A DNA stretch of 64,000 nucleotides, from positions 1,073,512 to 1,137,511 of the forward strand of contig NW_002060957.1 in NCBI RefSeq assembly GCF_000150275.1. Reading direction: 5' to 3'. This document shows positions 50,184 through 63,340 of this stretch, piece by piece (positions within the stretch are counted from its first letter, which is position 1; every line of letters starts with the position of its first letter). Under the pieces are notes generated by a model that saw only the letters and a program-made list of their open reading frames with translations, ran no database searches and was not told the origin of the DNA. The position numbers were made by a program, and so were the translations under genes. The DNA comes from Trichoplax adhaerens (Eukaryota; Placozoa; Uniplacotomia; Trichoplacea; Trichoplacidae).

Positions 50184-50395
50184 CTTGATTTTTCACTTGA
50201 ACGATTTCAGCCAAAAATAGGATTGGATTTAGGCAATATCAATATCTAATGACATTATTCAAAAGAAAAAAAGTTCAGTTCATTCAAATCAATACAAATT
50301 CTGGCTTTCTTCTTTATAAAATGACTATAAATCTTGTCAATTCTAATCATGATAATCTCTCCTTAGTTGTGTCATAAAGTTCATATTGGTAGGTT
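50184..50395. promoter_or_regulatory. Upstream region of the Sp gene
   Basis: Sequence directly upstream of the Sp start codon on the minus strand, so it should contain the 5' UTR and core promoter. I see no clear TATA box, and AT-richness makes TATA-like words uninformative. The CAAGATGGC word overlaps the start codon itself. The regulatory role is inferred from position. Confidence 0.35.
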
Positions 50396-51080
50396 GTGGA
50401 CTAGAATTGAAGAAAATTAAAGCTAAATTTAACTACTGTATAATTTTTCAGTGCCTTCTCGTTTCTTATTCATGATATTGTTGTGTAATAAGGTTGATAT
50501 TGGCAAGTCGTAGGCTAGAATTGAAGAAAATTAAAGCTAAATTCACTTACTGTGAACGTAACTTGTTAGTGACTACTCGTTTCTTGTTCATTAAGCATGG
50601 TTAAAAATACAATAATTAAAAATTAAGGCCAACTTCAAATACTGTATATCTTGCCAATGCCTCTTCGTTTCTTGTTCATCAAGTATGGTAAACAAATACA
50701 ACAACTACTACAGGTTTGAAGAAAAAGGCAGCCAAAATTTAGCAAGTATAAAGTTTGTCTGTTTCAACGACGTCCTCTCTCGTTATTGGTGTGAGATTTG
50801 CAATTTCTACCACAAGGTTGAAGAAAACAACAGCTAAACCCAAATTGCTGTTGAACTTGTCAGTACCTACTCATGGTTGAAGAAAACGACAGCCAAAATC
50901 AAGCTACTGTATAACTTAGTCAGTGCCTCCTCCTTTCTTGCTAAAGCAGTATGGTTGACAATTAGCAATTTGTAATGTAGAGTTGAAGAAATTGGCAGCC
51001 AAGATTAAACTAGTGTAGAACTTGTCAGTGCCAGTTCTTGCTATTTCAGTAAAGTCGATATTGGCGATTTCTACTCGCTG
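50396..51080. repeat. Degenerate tandem repeat with GAAGAAAATTAAAGCTAAAT words
   Basis: Units of roughly 90-120 bp share TAGAATTGAAGAAAATTAAAG, TAACTACTGTATAA-like, TTGTCAGTGCC and TCTCGTTTCTTGTTCAT-like blocks. Two well matched copies begin near 50400 and 50512; about five more decayed ones continue to 51060 (GTTGAAGAAAACGACAGCC, GAGTTGAAGAAATTGGCAGCC). Non-coding. Confidence 0.75.
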
Positions 51081-54000
51081 TTTCTCGCTATGTTAGTGAG
51101 GCAAATTGTACGCTAGGATTGAAATAGGAATCACAACTAAAATGGAACTAGTCGGCTTCCGTTTTCACTACTCGAGTTGTTTATGTTTATTTAGAGATGG
51201 TGGGTTTGAGATGAGCTAGTTGGACGATTGTAGATCACAGTCTAACATCAATGTCATGCCCTGTGGAGATTTAAGCCATTAAAACAGGAGTAGTAAAGGG
51301 GCAATTTCCTTGCATAATCCCGTTTCATGTGGGTCATGGATGACGAACAACAGTCTAATTGATTAGTAATCATTTGTATCCACGTTCAATTGAATGATGG
51401 CACCTCTTCCCTTTGATAATTGTTGACTACCGTAGTGCAATCAAGACAAACTCATTCGGATTGACTCAATTACCTATTTTATTTTTTTCTACTTGTCTTT
51501 TACAATAATCCATTTCTCTTTGTCGTAGAATCGATGTAGCAAAGAATAATGATTGTAGATAGAATGGGTGGTAATTGTTTTATTAAGACGAGCTATTCAA
51601 AGGAAGATGCTCTTCTATTTTATTGCCTCTTTTCCTCTTTACAGAAATTGAGTTTAGTCCAATGATAATGCTGTACCAATAGTATACATGGTTGTAATAG
51701 GTAAACTAAGTCTATTGGATAACATGTTATAGATTGGGAAAGACTACAGTTGAATCTGCAAGAAATATTAGAGTAGAGAGAGGAGAAAAAAAAAACTTCA
51801 TGTCTACTGTGTCCGAGTTGTACCGGATGATTCAGTCGACTAGTCATGCAGAGGTTGCAAGTCTTATCCTTGAAGGCGTAGCTCGAGAAATGATCCATTT
51901 TAAACCTCTTTCTATCATGATGGAATTCAATCTAATGTAGCCTCATGTTGGAATCTCTTTTTTACAAAAATGACAACCCTTATTCAATATGTAGCCAACT
52001 AAGTCATGATTAAAATGGTAGGTCGTGATCATGGATAGGGTAGAGGAGTAGACATGGTATTGATATTGGCTTGTTGCATCAGTGGATAGCAATATCGGCC
52101 ATTTCCCTTTTGGTTTGATCCATTTCCCTGTTCTTACCTCATCAACTGCAAAGCCTATCCCTAACTAGGCCAAAGTTCTTGGCATCATGAGTGTAGAATC
52201 AGCTTAGTCGATAAAATTACTTTATCTAAGCGACACTCACCGTTGATAATTTTCTATTTTCTTCCACTTTTTCTCTCTACCCTGCAAGATTTCAATAACT
52301 AGGCCAAAAATGGGTGGTAATAGCAACCTCCAAGATGCAAAGAGTTTACTCTAGGCAATTAATGACGTGAGAAATGACCTTTTCAGCTTAATTGATCTTG
52401 CTGAATTTCACCTAAATGGAGATGAAGAGGATAGAAAATCAATTGATCCGAAAGCCCTTCTTTTTTCTTTTATTTTTTCCACTTGACACAGTCAGTAAAA
52501 GTGTATATTCAAAAAGAGCGTTGATGACGATTTTTGAAGGATGGCTAAGCTAGACTTTATGGCTGTTGGATGGATAAATTGTATATAGATCGACTATCAA
52601 GGCTTGCAAGTGCAAAAAGTAAATGAAAGGACGATGGATGGGAGGCGGAGTATCTTGGATAGAAGAGACAAAGTAATGAGACGAGAATGGCAGAAACAAT
52701 AAGCAGAAGGTTAAGGGCCATAGGCTTGATGGCCAATGAATCCAACGTGAACAATAACATCATCAGACATAGGCAAAAAGGAAAAAACAATCAAGGCATT
52801 TCCTTGATCATGTCATGCAAAGCATTCTATACATAGGCTATAGCCATGATGGATTGAATTCGATTCCAAATTAATATGCAATGCATATTTTGCAGGCATT
52901 GTTTGCATTGTGCGGGCGTAGACTAGGAGACCACCTACAGTAAACATAACGGTGTTGAGCATTGAGTTTACTGTTGAAAATGGATCAAAAGGGCTTGAAA
53001 GAGTGACAAACAAGGTGGACAAGGAGCGTCCATTGCTAGTCCAATGTTGATTTCTACCATGACGACAGTAAGAGAACATACAAGTACACGATCCAAGCAG
53101 GGTACAAGAATTCAGAAGTGATGATGGAAAGGAAAGGGGGTTGGTCAATTTACGCCTGCTTGATTTATACTGGTCAACTTGTAAATAAGATATAATCAAC
53201 AGCTTGGAGGTGCAAACTCATGTTATTCAACTGACTAGAATGATTCCCCTGTGCAATCCAGAGGAATTGGATAGCATTCTCTATTCTAATTGATAATATA
53301 ACACAGTGTATTTTAACAGTCTACACCAGTGTTGACTTATCATTATTCATGCTAGACTTGGCTATTCTCCTTCATTCCTTTTTTTTTCCAGTTGGATTAT
53401 TCTTATTCTATCCTACGTTGATGCACTTTGTTGACAGTAGTGACGATAACAACGTTGTTATCCATTTTGTTGACTACTCTAGTGTACTCTACCATTGGCT
53501 ATAAAATGCAACTCTCTCTCTACAGTACAGGACTCCGGGCTGAACAAATAGATTGACAAACAACCAAGGAGAGGATTAAAATGGAGTCACAACAGCAATG
53601 GAGATGATCAGCGGAGTCTCAACTGTCCTGATTGATTGAGTGATATCAGTAAAGAGAGCATTTTATGCTGTAAAATAAGAAGAGAATACAAACATTCTAT
53701 TCATGGATGTTGTGCAATTCTGGTACATCAGGAAGGGCTTTATACGTTGACAAGATAATGAAACAGCATTGCCATTGACGATTCTTCTCGCTGCTAGTGG
53801 GGCACCATGCTCCTATCAAGTAGCCTGATTTATCTACAGTAGATAAACTTTTTCTGTAAAGTATCACGCAGAGATGATAAGGCATTGGTGATTATTTCCT
53901 ATTGTTTGTACATAGTCGAGGAAATGGCCAAGAAATGAGAGAGAGAATTGACTTCTCTACAGGAGCAGTGTGGATTAGAAGGAGGTATTTAAAGAATGCC

Positions 54001-54990
54001 CGCTCAGACTTCATTGCCCTATCAATGCGGCCAGGTTCAGTTAGACTCCACAGTGAAGAATCAACACATTTCGTATGTTGATGGCAGTCATCATTGTTAA
54101 GAAGGAAACTCCCTTCGTATTTCACTTACAGCCCATCATCAAGCTTATTTGACCTCTTATTTCCATAGTGTTGCTATCTAATAAAATTTGAGAGCAAGTT
54201 CTTTTCGTTGATGCTATGAAATTTCCTCCCCCTCTTTACTATCCGATAAGTAACCCCCATCGTAACAGACATTTTGAGCTTCTACCTACACCATGGAATC
54301 ACTTTATTTTCTGTCTAGATTAAGATTTATTGTAAGCTTCCTTATCTATCTGTTTCATAGATAAGCCATAGATAAGGAGTACTTGGTCGATAAGCACTCA
54401 TTTTATGAAGATTATTGATGGATGTATATTCTCCGATACGGCTTATATCTAAGAGTTTTAATTTCTGTTGTAGTCAAGTTTAATAAATTTGTAGATACAC
54501 AATCAAATCAACTTTCTTTTTCTGCCTTGACCAAGATCAATTTATGCTTTAATTTCTTACGTATGTGTTTAATTTAGTTGTGTTATCAAGACAGTTACCT
54601 TTGCATTCAAGGTTCAATGCTTTAAGCTATTCGTTGTACCGATTTCAAGAGTGCTTTCTTGGTTGATATAATTCTAAGCAGTAATTGCTCTGTAAATATA
54701 CTGGCAGCCGCAAACTTGATATAGTGTAAACGGGAGAATGCGAGTACTTTTTACGTCTGGATCGAGCTTAGTTTAGTAGTGCTAATCGAGTCCATTTTCC
54801 TTTAATTAATTCATTATTGAAGCTCCCTTTCTAATTCTAATGGCTAAGTACCCACGGTAACACATTTGGAAAAGCAATTTCTACTTCTAATAAAGTGCAA
54901 TCACCAAGGGCAATATCACTACTGCTATGACTGTGTTGTTGCTAATTTAATTGCTAAGCACCGATAGTAAGACATTTACCAATGTAATTT
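51081..54990. other. Intergenic stretch, no gene supported
   Basis: About 3.9 kb with several ORFs of 60-128 codons on both strands (the longest 52813-53199 minus). None shows a recognisable motif, homologous segment or sensible splice extension, and opposite-strand ORFs overlap, which is typical of chance. I see no RNA gene. Distal enhancers of the Sp gene could lie here; the sequence alone does not show it. Confidence 0.45.
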
Positions 54991-55720
54991 CTCTATTCTA
55001 TACGTGTAAAATAATGCAATGATCTGTAGATTCCTTCATGACAACCTCACGAAGCATAACTAACATGCTTCTACGAGAATTTCTGCTATTACTCTACTAA
55101 CTACTGCTCGCTCCTAATCGCTAAGTCTGATAGTAAGACATTTGAGAATGCCATTTTCCATCCAGTAGCAGAGGATCATCAGTGACAACATCACTGCGAA
55201 CATTTCTGGTAATACCCTAGCGATTACTGCTAGTTGCTAATCACGAAACCCCAATAGTAAGACATTTGAGAATGTCATTCTCCATCTCATTCAGTAGCAG
55301 AGAATCATCAAGGACATCACGGCGAATATTCCAAGTATTCCCCTACCAATTGCTGCAAATTCCTAACGAATAGAGTCTATCATTTCTAAGCATCCTCAGT
55401 AAGACATTTGAGAATCCCATTTCTTCATCCGTCAGAATACCACAGTAGTCTGTAGAATCATCATCCATAGTAACATGGCAACGCCTAAAATGCTCCTTCG
55501 CTCAACACTCGTTAGTCGCTATTGGAAAATGTAATTTCTCCAGTCGGTGGAACAAGAATCCTCATCGACAACATATCTCTAGGCATCAAATACTAAGACG
55601 AGTATTTCTGCTACTGGTCTATGACAACTACTGTATGTTGTAAATACTATAGAAAGACATTTATTTACCAACGGTATTTGCAAATCCAGCTGGCTGCAAT
55701 CGCCTATGTCAACATGACTT
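54990..55720. repeat. Degenerate tandem repeat with AGTAAGACATTTGAGAAT
   Basis: The word AGTAAGACATTTGAGAAT or a close variant occurs near 55130, 55256 and 55399, with weaker forms near 54968 and 55650. Each is followed by CATTTTCCATC, CAGTAGCAGA, ATCATCA-GACAACATCAC, CGAACATTTCT and a CTACTGCTAGTTGC-like block. The period is about 125-140 bp. Non-coding. Confidence 0.8.
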
Positions 55721-57630
55721 GACGTCAAGATAACTGCTACTACAGATCACTACCGATGCGATCTAAACCCCTTCCGGGAAATCGCGAAAGGCATTGATTT
55801 ACAGTAATTCAAGTGGACATTTTCCATCGACAAATGGCAAGATCCCAAGCCATGACGTAATCTTTTTCCCCATAGGATGAAATAAACGACCGAGGGGATG
55901 AAATTTAAATCAACCTTTGCTGAAAGATTGGGCGTATACTCCTATCTATCCGCCATCTCAGCCAATGGATAGTATTTTGAGCCACTCTTTCCGCTGGAAG
56001 TAGTGTAGGATAACATGTCCACTGTGAGACATGTTGATGACAGCATTTTGGCTGCAGGTTTCTATGGCCTTTTCTACCGTCATAGACAGCTAAAACAATC
56101 AAGACGGCTCCAAAAAGGGGGAGGGAAAGGAGGTGCAGCCTCCAGTTTTAAATATGCCAATTTAATTTGACACTCCTAAAAAGAATGATAGGCGTTCCCG
56201 CTCGAGTGCATCCAAGCAGCAAAGACAAGAAATGGAAGCACCCGCTGCTTGTCTTCTATTCGATAGGCGGATCATCAGTAATAAAGAACCAGGTGTTGAG
56301 CTGATAGACAAGGTCGTTATTCTGTTGCAATCTGCCATGACTAATCTCTCTCTTGTATTGTATAGGTTGATTTCTCTCTTTTCAACCGGTAGACATGTCG
56401 AAAGCAAATGGCCGGTAGGTGTTGACTACATGCTCATCATTGGCAGGGTATTGCAAACGTCGTGGAAAAAAAAACAAGCATCAGATTGGTCGGGAAGTTA
56501 GCCCTTATAATATCATCCTTCAACCCATGGATCAATTGGGCTTCTATCTTGGCTGCGTGATGGCAGTCCAACTGGAAATGGAAAGCCGATAGAATCAAGA
56601 TATCATCAATCAATTGGATTTTAGATTCAATCGATGGATCGATTGGGCTTCCATCTTGGTTGCGTGCTGGCAGTTCAACTGGACATGAAGGAATGGAAAG
56701 GAAATGACTATCAACATCAACATGGATGTGCTACGTTACAGATTTGCTCAATGTATCCCTCCAATTTTGAGCCAATAATGGCGAACCTTAAGGATTACAG
56801 AACCCATTCACAACAATCAACGATAACCTACCTTGCAACGGTTTCCTGCTCCCCTGAGTAGCAACATGACTAAGCCGATAGATAGTTCAAGCGATGTCCG
56901 ATTAATCTTGATTCTATCAATTCGTTCTTGGCTATGGAATCAACATGGCTAAGGTCAAGTTAACCATTACTATCCATCGTCAGCACTACAATCGAGATTG
57001 ACAACAGGCAGTGATCGATATTCATCCCTATAAAATTTGCCTTCTTAAGTCTTCTTTTCCCCACCGTCAGACGGGCCCTATCACAACCCTTCCTGCAATC
57101 ATTAACACGAAAGGAAACACCTATGTGGAAATGGCGTCATATCTGCTTGAACGGTAGAAAGGAATAGCCTTGTAGTCATTGGTCCCCCAGGTAAAAATCA
57201 ATTCCAGTTGCCTATTACACTAAGCAAACTACAGTAATGAAGAGTAGACAAGTTGATCGTTCTACTGGTCATGTTGAGAAATGCCTTTGCTTTAACAGTG
57301 GGATACTCTGCGTTTCTACTTTGCAGTACTCTTGGACAGTATCGCATGGAGTAATTACTGGGATAGATGGAATAATCTTGTTCTGTTTAAGCGATTGATT
57401 GGTGTCGTTATTTCAATAATTGAGTCAGATAAAATAATAAGCCAGCTCCCAATAGGTCTACTACAAATTGTGCAGCTTGACTAGCTTGCATTGGTGATTA
57501 GAACAGTCTTTTCTAATGAATCATCCGTTTAGTACAGTAGTCACACAGATCTTGCAAGGGTTGATTCCTACGGTATTTCGGCATCGTAGATGCTGGATTC
57601 TTCTATCCTATTAGCACTACTTGTGCTTGC
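55721..57630. other. Intergenic stretch with one local duplication
   Basis: No gene supported. Two copies of a segment of about 60 bp lie at 56527-56585 and 56630-56700: ATGGATCAATTGGGCTTC-type sequence, then ATCTTGGCTGCGTGATGGCAGTCCAACTGGA and its variant. ORFs at 56232-56501 and 56634-56861 overlap these duplicates and have no family resemblance. Confidence 0.5.
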
Positions 57631-57639
57631 AAGGTAACT

Positions 57640-58150
57640 TGATTGTTCTCCTCTTCTCATAAGGAAAGCCTTTCTAGCTTTAGCGTTCTACTGTAGAGCA
57701 GTCTACAACATGGATTACCTTATTCTAACGAGTAGTACTTGCATATTGTGAAGAGAGGTTTGCTAGCTTGATCGTCCTACTGTAGTCTCTTCCAATAGGG
57801 GAAAGCTCTCTCTAGCTTTAGCCTTGTACAGGTTGAAGAGAGGTTTGCTAGCTTGATCGTCCTACTGTAGTCTCTTCTAATAGGGAAAAGCTCTCTCTAG
57901 CTTTAGCCTGTACAGGTTAAAGAGAGGTTTGCTAGCTTGATCGTCCTACTGTAGTCTCTTCTAATAGGGGAAAGCTCTCTCTAGCTTTAGCCTTGTACAG
58001 GTTGAAGACAGGTTTGAGAACGTGACCGTTCTCCTGAAGTCTCTTGTAGCTTAAACGTTCTTCTATAGAGCAGTCTACAACATAGATTGCCACATTCTAG
58101 CGAGTAGTACTTGCACATTGTGAAGAGAAGAGTGATAATTTGATCATTTT
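57640..58150. repeat. Short tandem array, 84-85-bp unit
   Basis: GAAGAGAGGTTTGCTAGCTT begins at 57750 and 57835, and a variant with one change at 57919, giving units of 85 and 84 bp. Each unit continues with GATCGTCCTACTGTAGTCTC, TTCYAATAGGG and GAAAGCTCTCTCTAGCTTTA. A fourth, truncated unit starts near 58004. Outer flanks repeat GAGTAGTACTTGCA and GAGCAGTCTACAACAT, so a larger duplication surrounds the array. The three inner copies are nearly identical, suggesting recent expansion. Confidence 0.9.
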
Positions 58151-59480
58151 ACTGTTCTCGAGTGCTTTGTAAACAGTGATTCGATCAGCGGATGCTTTAC
58201 AATAAAAGCGATGACGAGTATTGCCAAATGATCGCCATGACCACTTGCACTTTGAAGTAATTCATTCAGGCGAGAGTGTCGGGTCTAGGCGAGACTCGTT
58301 AGGTTTTATCGTTCTACAACAGCCTTGAATATGACAGATTCGATAAGTTATCATCTATGGATAAACTCCTTCTAGAGTGATTAGCTCGACCTGTACTTTG
58401 CAAAGTCTACTAGACGAGCACTCCTTCTACCTATCATTACTGAAGTCAGGCGAGATAGATTGATTATGCAATTGAGGCCTATTTTACGAACATGACCTCA
58501 TGACTGCAAGAACTGATCAAAATATTGTCTACAGTATCGCTATTTTTCTACACCATTCAACAACGATCCCATCCATGTTACAAATAAATCAAACAGTAGA
58601 TGACAGAGCTTGCAATAACAAACTCAACTTCCTTGATAGTGCATAAAGATCAAGTAAAATCCAACACCATCCCATCACTATTACTGTACTTCAATCATGA
58701 GGCCACTGAGTGAAAAGAGCGGATTCAATAAACTGCTATTGATCCTTCATGTTAGTCATAACATGAAGGAAGAGAATTAATAAAAAAAGAGAGAAAATGC
58801 TTGATACGATACCTTTTCTGATGATGGAAAATGTGGCAATTTTCTACACTGGTCTACGCTAATCAAGGTTGTATTCCGTGGATGGCCAACAATCAGATCA
58901 AGTATGAAAAGAATTGAGGATCAATGTGTCTTGTTGTCTCCTTCAGCTTGTCGATAACCTAATGGTAAAGCGAACAAGTCCAGGGGGCAATTTATACACC
59001 TGCATTCGAGTGGAATGATTGCACAATTCTGCTTTTCACTGTGTCGACTCTATACTAAATGGTTTGCACTCCACTTCCGTTTGGGTGTCTGCAATCCATG
59101 GATGGATACCTTGACGAGGGTTATGGAATCAATTGAGCAATCATTGGGCTGTAGTAGACTGTATATTAATGATGAATTCTACTAATGCCAGCAGTTGATT
59201 TTGACAGTTGAAAGACAGCAATGGAAAAGACACATTAGCAGGCAGCAGGAGGGCTTGTATAGTGCAGAGGTTAAAGTAGGCAAATTCGCATTTTGCTGGA
59301 CAGTGGACAACCCCTTTTAAATCAATATTCTTTATTGATCCTCTCGTCCTCTCTATTGTTATTCTTGCTTGACATAGCCAACAGAATTAGACGAATAGTG
59401 AGGGTTGGGCTAAAAGCTCCCCAATTCTCTTGCAATCAATATTGATGTTGATGTCCGGATGATGTAATTGAATTAGCAAG
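58151..59480. other. Intergenic stretch, nothing identified
   Basis: No ORF with family resemblance, no RNA gene and no clear tandem array. A short inverted pair, TTCATGTTAGTCATAACATGAA, lies near 58747-58768 and could form a small hairpin. Confidence 0.4.
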
Positions 59481-59499
59481 GCCATTGCAAGCTGAAGAT

Positions 59500-60320
59500 A
59501 AACAAGCCACGACAAGGGAAGAGGGTAGTAGTCATGCAATATAGAAAGATTGATCCAATCCAATCATCATGCAGTAAAAGACTGCAATACCAGTCGATTT
59601 CTGCAAAAGATTGAGAATGCAACAGTCACGTAATAAAAAAAAAGACTAAAACTCTGCCAGTTTCTGCAAAAGATTAGTAAAATAAGCGAAGGACTGTACT
59701 AAACAATCACGCCATGCAGAGACTGAAATAGATTCCTTCGTAATAATCTGAAAGACTAAAATAGATTTTTCCAAAAGATTTTGGAAAGAAAAACAAATGA
59801 CTTGTGGGAATACTATAGCATACAATTCTACCCCAAACAATCATGCAATGGAAAGACTAAAAATATAGTTGCAAAAAAGGGAAATGACTGCTGTAAATAC
59901 TAAATACTATCCATGTACAGTAATTCTACTTTGTCCCCAATAGTTATGTCATGAAAAGATTAAAATTGCATTTCGAAAAGAAAAAAACGACTGCTATGAA
60001 TACTATCCACGTTCTTCTATTCCTCCATGCAAAGCAAAGACGAAAACACGTCCATACCTCAAAAAGACTTGGAAAGGAAGAGAAGGACTGCAGTGTCTAC
60101 TGTCCATATATGCCATCTCGATTGTCATACTTTGGAAAAAGACCATAATGAAATTATTAAAAATAATTTAGAAAAAGTAGGGACTGACTGCTGTGAGTAC
60201 GGTCAATGGACTATTCCATCCCCTACTATCATGCTATGAAAAGACGAAAATGGATTTCTCAACAGGATCTACAGTATGCCAAGAAGATGAATCAATAAAA
60301 AGTAAAGCAACAATGACAGT
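59500..60320. repeat. Degenerate tandem repeat with CATGCAATGGAAAGACTAAAA words
   Basis: Units of roughly 100-130 bp share CAATCATGCAATGAAAAGACTAAAA, GATTTYTGCAAAAGATT and GACTGCTGTAAATACTA-like blocks. Copies can be placed near 59565, 59715, 59835, 59945, 60030 and 60225. Short ORFs in this interval run through the units with different frames in different copies, which argues against coding. Confidence 0.75.
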
Positions 60321-61780
60321 CAATTACTATCCCATACAATCACCATGTTTTGATTAATAATAATAAATCAATATGTTGTCATTCAAATGATGACTTATGC
60401 TACTTGTCATGGCCACGATTTCAGCAGGGCTGCCAGCCATCGTGTCAATCTGTATCCAATCATCTGGCTTGAATAGAAAAGGATTCTTTTGAAACGTAAA
60501 TCGAATGCATGGCGATGAAATCAACATTGGGCTCGCATCACATCTGGTAGCAAAAGGGACTGCCATCTTGACTATCATGGTGTGATGGCTGATTGTTATC
60601 GTGCAAATCCATCCCCTTGTCAAATGATGATCCATTACTCAATGATACATCCAATCATTATAATTGCATGCTTGTTGTGGAATAACTATCCAACAAAGAT
60701 GCTTAACTTGGTCTACGTGATATTCAGATAATCCTACAATCGAAGCATGAATGCAGATCATTAAATCAACATAATGTTGCATCTTTGACCATGGCATTGC
60801 TTGCATGATCGATCGTCGACTACAGCGATTCATCAATCAATGTGTTAATAACAGTCATCATTCTCCTGCATATTTTTTATTATTATTTTAATTTTTAATG
60901 GGATAATCTCAGCTAGCTTGTGTAGTCATCGAGATTGTTATACAAGTCCTAGACAAACCCTTTTTCGTAACACTATCCTATGGTAAATGTGTCATCGATC
61001 AATAGAGTCATTCCTATTCTGTTAAAATCTGGTAAAGATGAGATAGAAGAATAGAAAATCTTTTATGCTTTATGTCATGATTGCTGCAATCATGCATTAA
61101 TTCATCAATGTCATCCATTCTATGATTGACAATAATCATCATCGCCGGCTGAATCCTAAGCTCAAGATGTGCCTAGCACCAATTCTATCCTTGATTGCTT
61201 GCATGTCTGGCGGATGGGAGAGTGGAAACGTTTTGACAAGATGAATGAGAAAGCGGAACAACACCAAATGACAAAACTTCAGCCATCAGCATCTTCTGTT
61301 ACTCCTCCATCATTCAGCATCGTCATGACCACATCCTCTCCTATTGATATCCCTATTCAAAAGCTCGTTCTCGGCCCTCTTGACAATCTACTTTTAATAG
61401 TAGGATAAGTGGAAATAAGGCTAATTATATATCAAGAAGGCTACAAAGATAGCAATCTCAATCGATGCTGCTCAACGCATTGGGCAGCATTGCAAAATTG
61501 CTACAGGCAGTAATAGACTAATTGAAATCGTCCGAGACAAAGGGCATTGGGGCGTGGAAAATTGGGCGGACACCACAAGAAAATCAATAATGAGTATTAC
61601 TGAATAGGCTAACGGGGTGCCACACTGCCGGCGTTGTGGGCAGGCGAGTGTAGATTTTTCTGGAAATTGTCTTCTTTGGAGAAGGGTACAAGAGGAAGCA
61701 GGTATTTTACTTACTTTTGTAGGGAGGAAATGGACTAGAAGAGGGGATTCAATTAGCCAACGTAAAATTAGATAAGGTTA
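60321..61780. other. Intergenic stretch, no gene supported
   Basis: ORFs of 65-93 codons (60354-60635 and 60639-60836 minus; 61169-61408 plus) show no family resemblance. A short run of GGTTAGATAAGG and similar words occurs at 61773-61815. Nothing else stands out. Confidence 0.4.
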
Positions 61781-61824
61781 GATAAGGACATCAGGCAAGG
61801 TTAGATAAGGACATTAGATAAGCT

Positions 61825-63340
61825 TCGATTAGAAGAATGCATAGATTGCTGGGATGAGATAGAATTGCGAAGAATGGGCTAGCATAATGAGGTGTTCAAT
61901 GATGCATGTGAATGATCTTTCAGTTTACTTAGGCGTTGATCTTGGCATGTATCGTAAATATGGATCATGGCAAACTTGAATGGGTAAAATTTCAGTATAC
62001 TGTAGATGAGATGGAATTGCAAAGAATGGGCTAGCATAATGGGGTGTTAAATGATGATATGTGAATGATCTTTCAGTTTACTTAGGCGTTGATCTTGGCC
62101 TATATCATAAATATGGATCATAGCAAACTTGAATGGGTAAAATTCAGGATGGCTATCCAACAGTATCAAGAAATAATTCATGACGATGACCCTCAATACG
62201 TGTTATAATGATGAATAATTAATTAATGGATCTGAATTCTTTCAGTTTACTTAGGAGTTGATACCTAGTAAATTTTTAACATCACGGAATCATGACAGTA
62301 ATATTGCTGTTATTACGAATGCGTTTGCATTCTTTCCGTTAACTTACGCATTGCTCCCGCATCGATTTTCAACATCAAGGAATCATGACGGCGATTCTTA
62401 ATATGTTAATAATATTTATCTGAATTCTTGCAGTTTACTTAGGCATTGCTGCCTAATAGATTTCAACATCAGGAATCATAAAGGTGACTTATTAAAGTAG
62501 TAATTAGTCTACTTAGCAAATAAGTACGCAAAATTATCACAAGCCGGGGTTCCACTGGTTACAATTATTTAATAATGCATCTAAATTCGTTCAGTTTACT
62601 TAGGTACTGGACCCTTGCAGACTTTCAACATTTAGGGATAATGATGGCGATCCTTAATACGTGTTAAAATAGAATTCTAACACGTATTAATGGTCCGTCT
62701 AAATTCTTTTTTCAATTGACTTAGGCATTAACGAAGCAGATTTAGATCCTGCATTAATATTGACATCAATCATGCCAGGTTAATAATCAAGGAATAATTA
62801 CGGGGATCCTTAATGATGTATTTGATTTCTTTTCAATTGACTTAGGCACTGAATTAAAGCATATTTGGATCCATAGTTAATATTGATGCTAATCATACTA
62901 GATTGTAAGGACCAGGATATACCAGTGGCCTGATATAGTGCATTATAACTATATTAACCATAATTATGCATCTAGATTCTTTTTTTCAATTTATTTAGGC
63001 GTTAATTTGACGCCAATTTGCATTTATAATTAATATCAATCATACCGGGCTGTAATATATAAAGTTCCAGGATATGTCTGTCATTCAACAGTATCAAGAA
63101 ATAATTATGGCACTCCTTAATGATGCATCTGGACTACGTATTAATTTACTTGAAAGTTGTTCTCAAGAACATTTAAATACATGATTAGTATTAAGAAAAA
63201 TTATCGCATCAGATTTAAATCCACAGTATACTCGTGAAGTCCTAGGATATGCCGTCCAACAGCAGGAGGGAAGATGTCATTGCATCGTTAATGATGCTGA
63301 CGAATCATATTTTCAATTTTCTTAGGTGCAATCTTTAGCA
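61825..63340. repeat. Long degenerate satellite with TTTCAGTTTACTTAGGCGTT
   Basis: The core TTCAGTTTACTTAGG or a variant (TTCAATTGACTTAGG, TTCAATTTATTTAGG) recurs near 61918, 62070, 62239, 62429, 62589, 62712, 62832, 62984 and 63312, with a remnant near 63725. The two best copies, from GAATTGC at 61862 and 62013, are 151 bp apart and almost identical; others are far more diverged and spaced 120-170 bp. Many units also share CAACATCAGGAATCATGACGG-like, CCTTAATGATGCATCT-like and TTTGGATC words. Non-coding. Confidence 0.85.

Noticed and set aside
52813-53199. 128-codon minus ORF, longest in the distal intergenic region
   Set aside because: No recognisable domain, no flanking splice sites with sensible extension, overlapping open frames on the other strand.
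61169-61408. 79-codon plus ORF
   Set aside because: Low-complexity composition and no family resemblance; no promoter or splice support.
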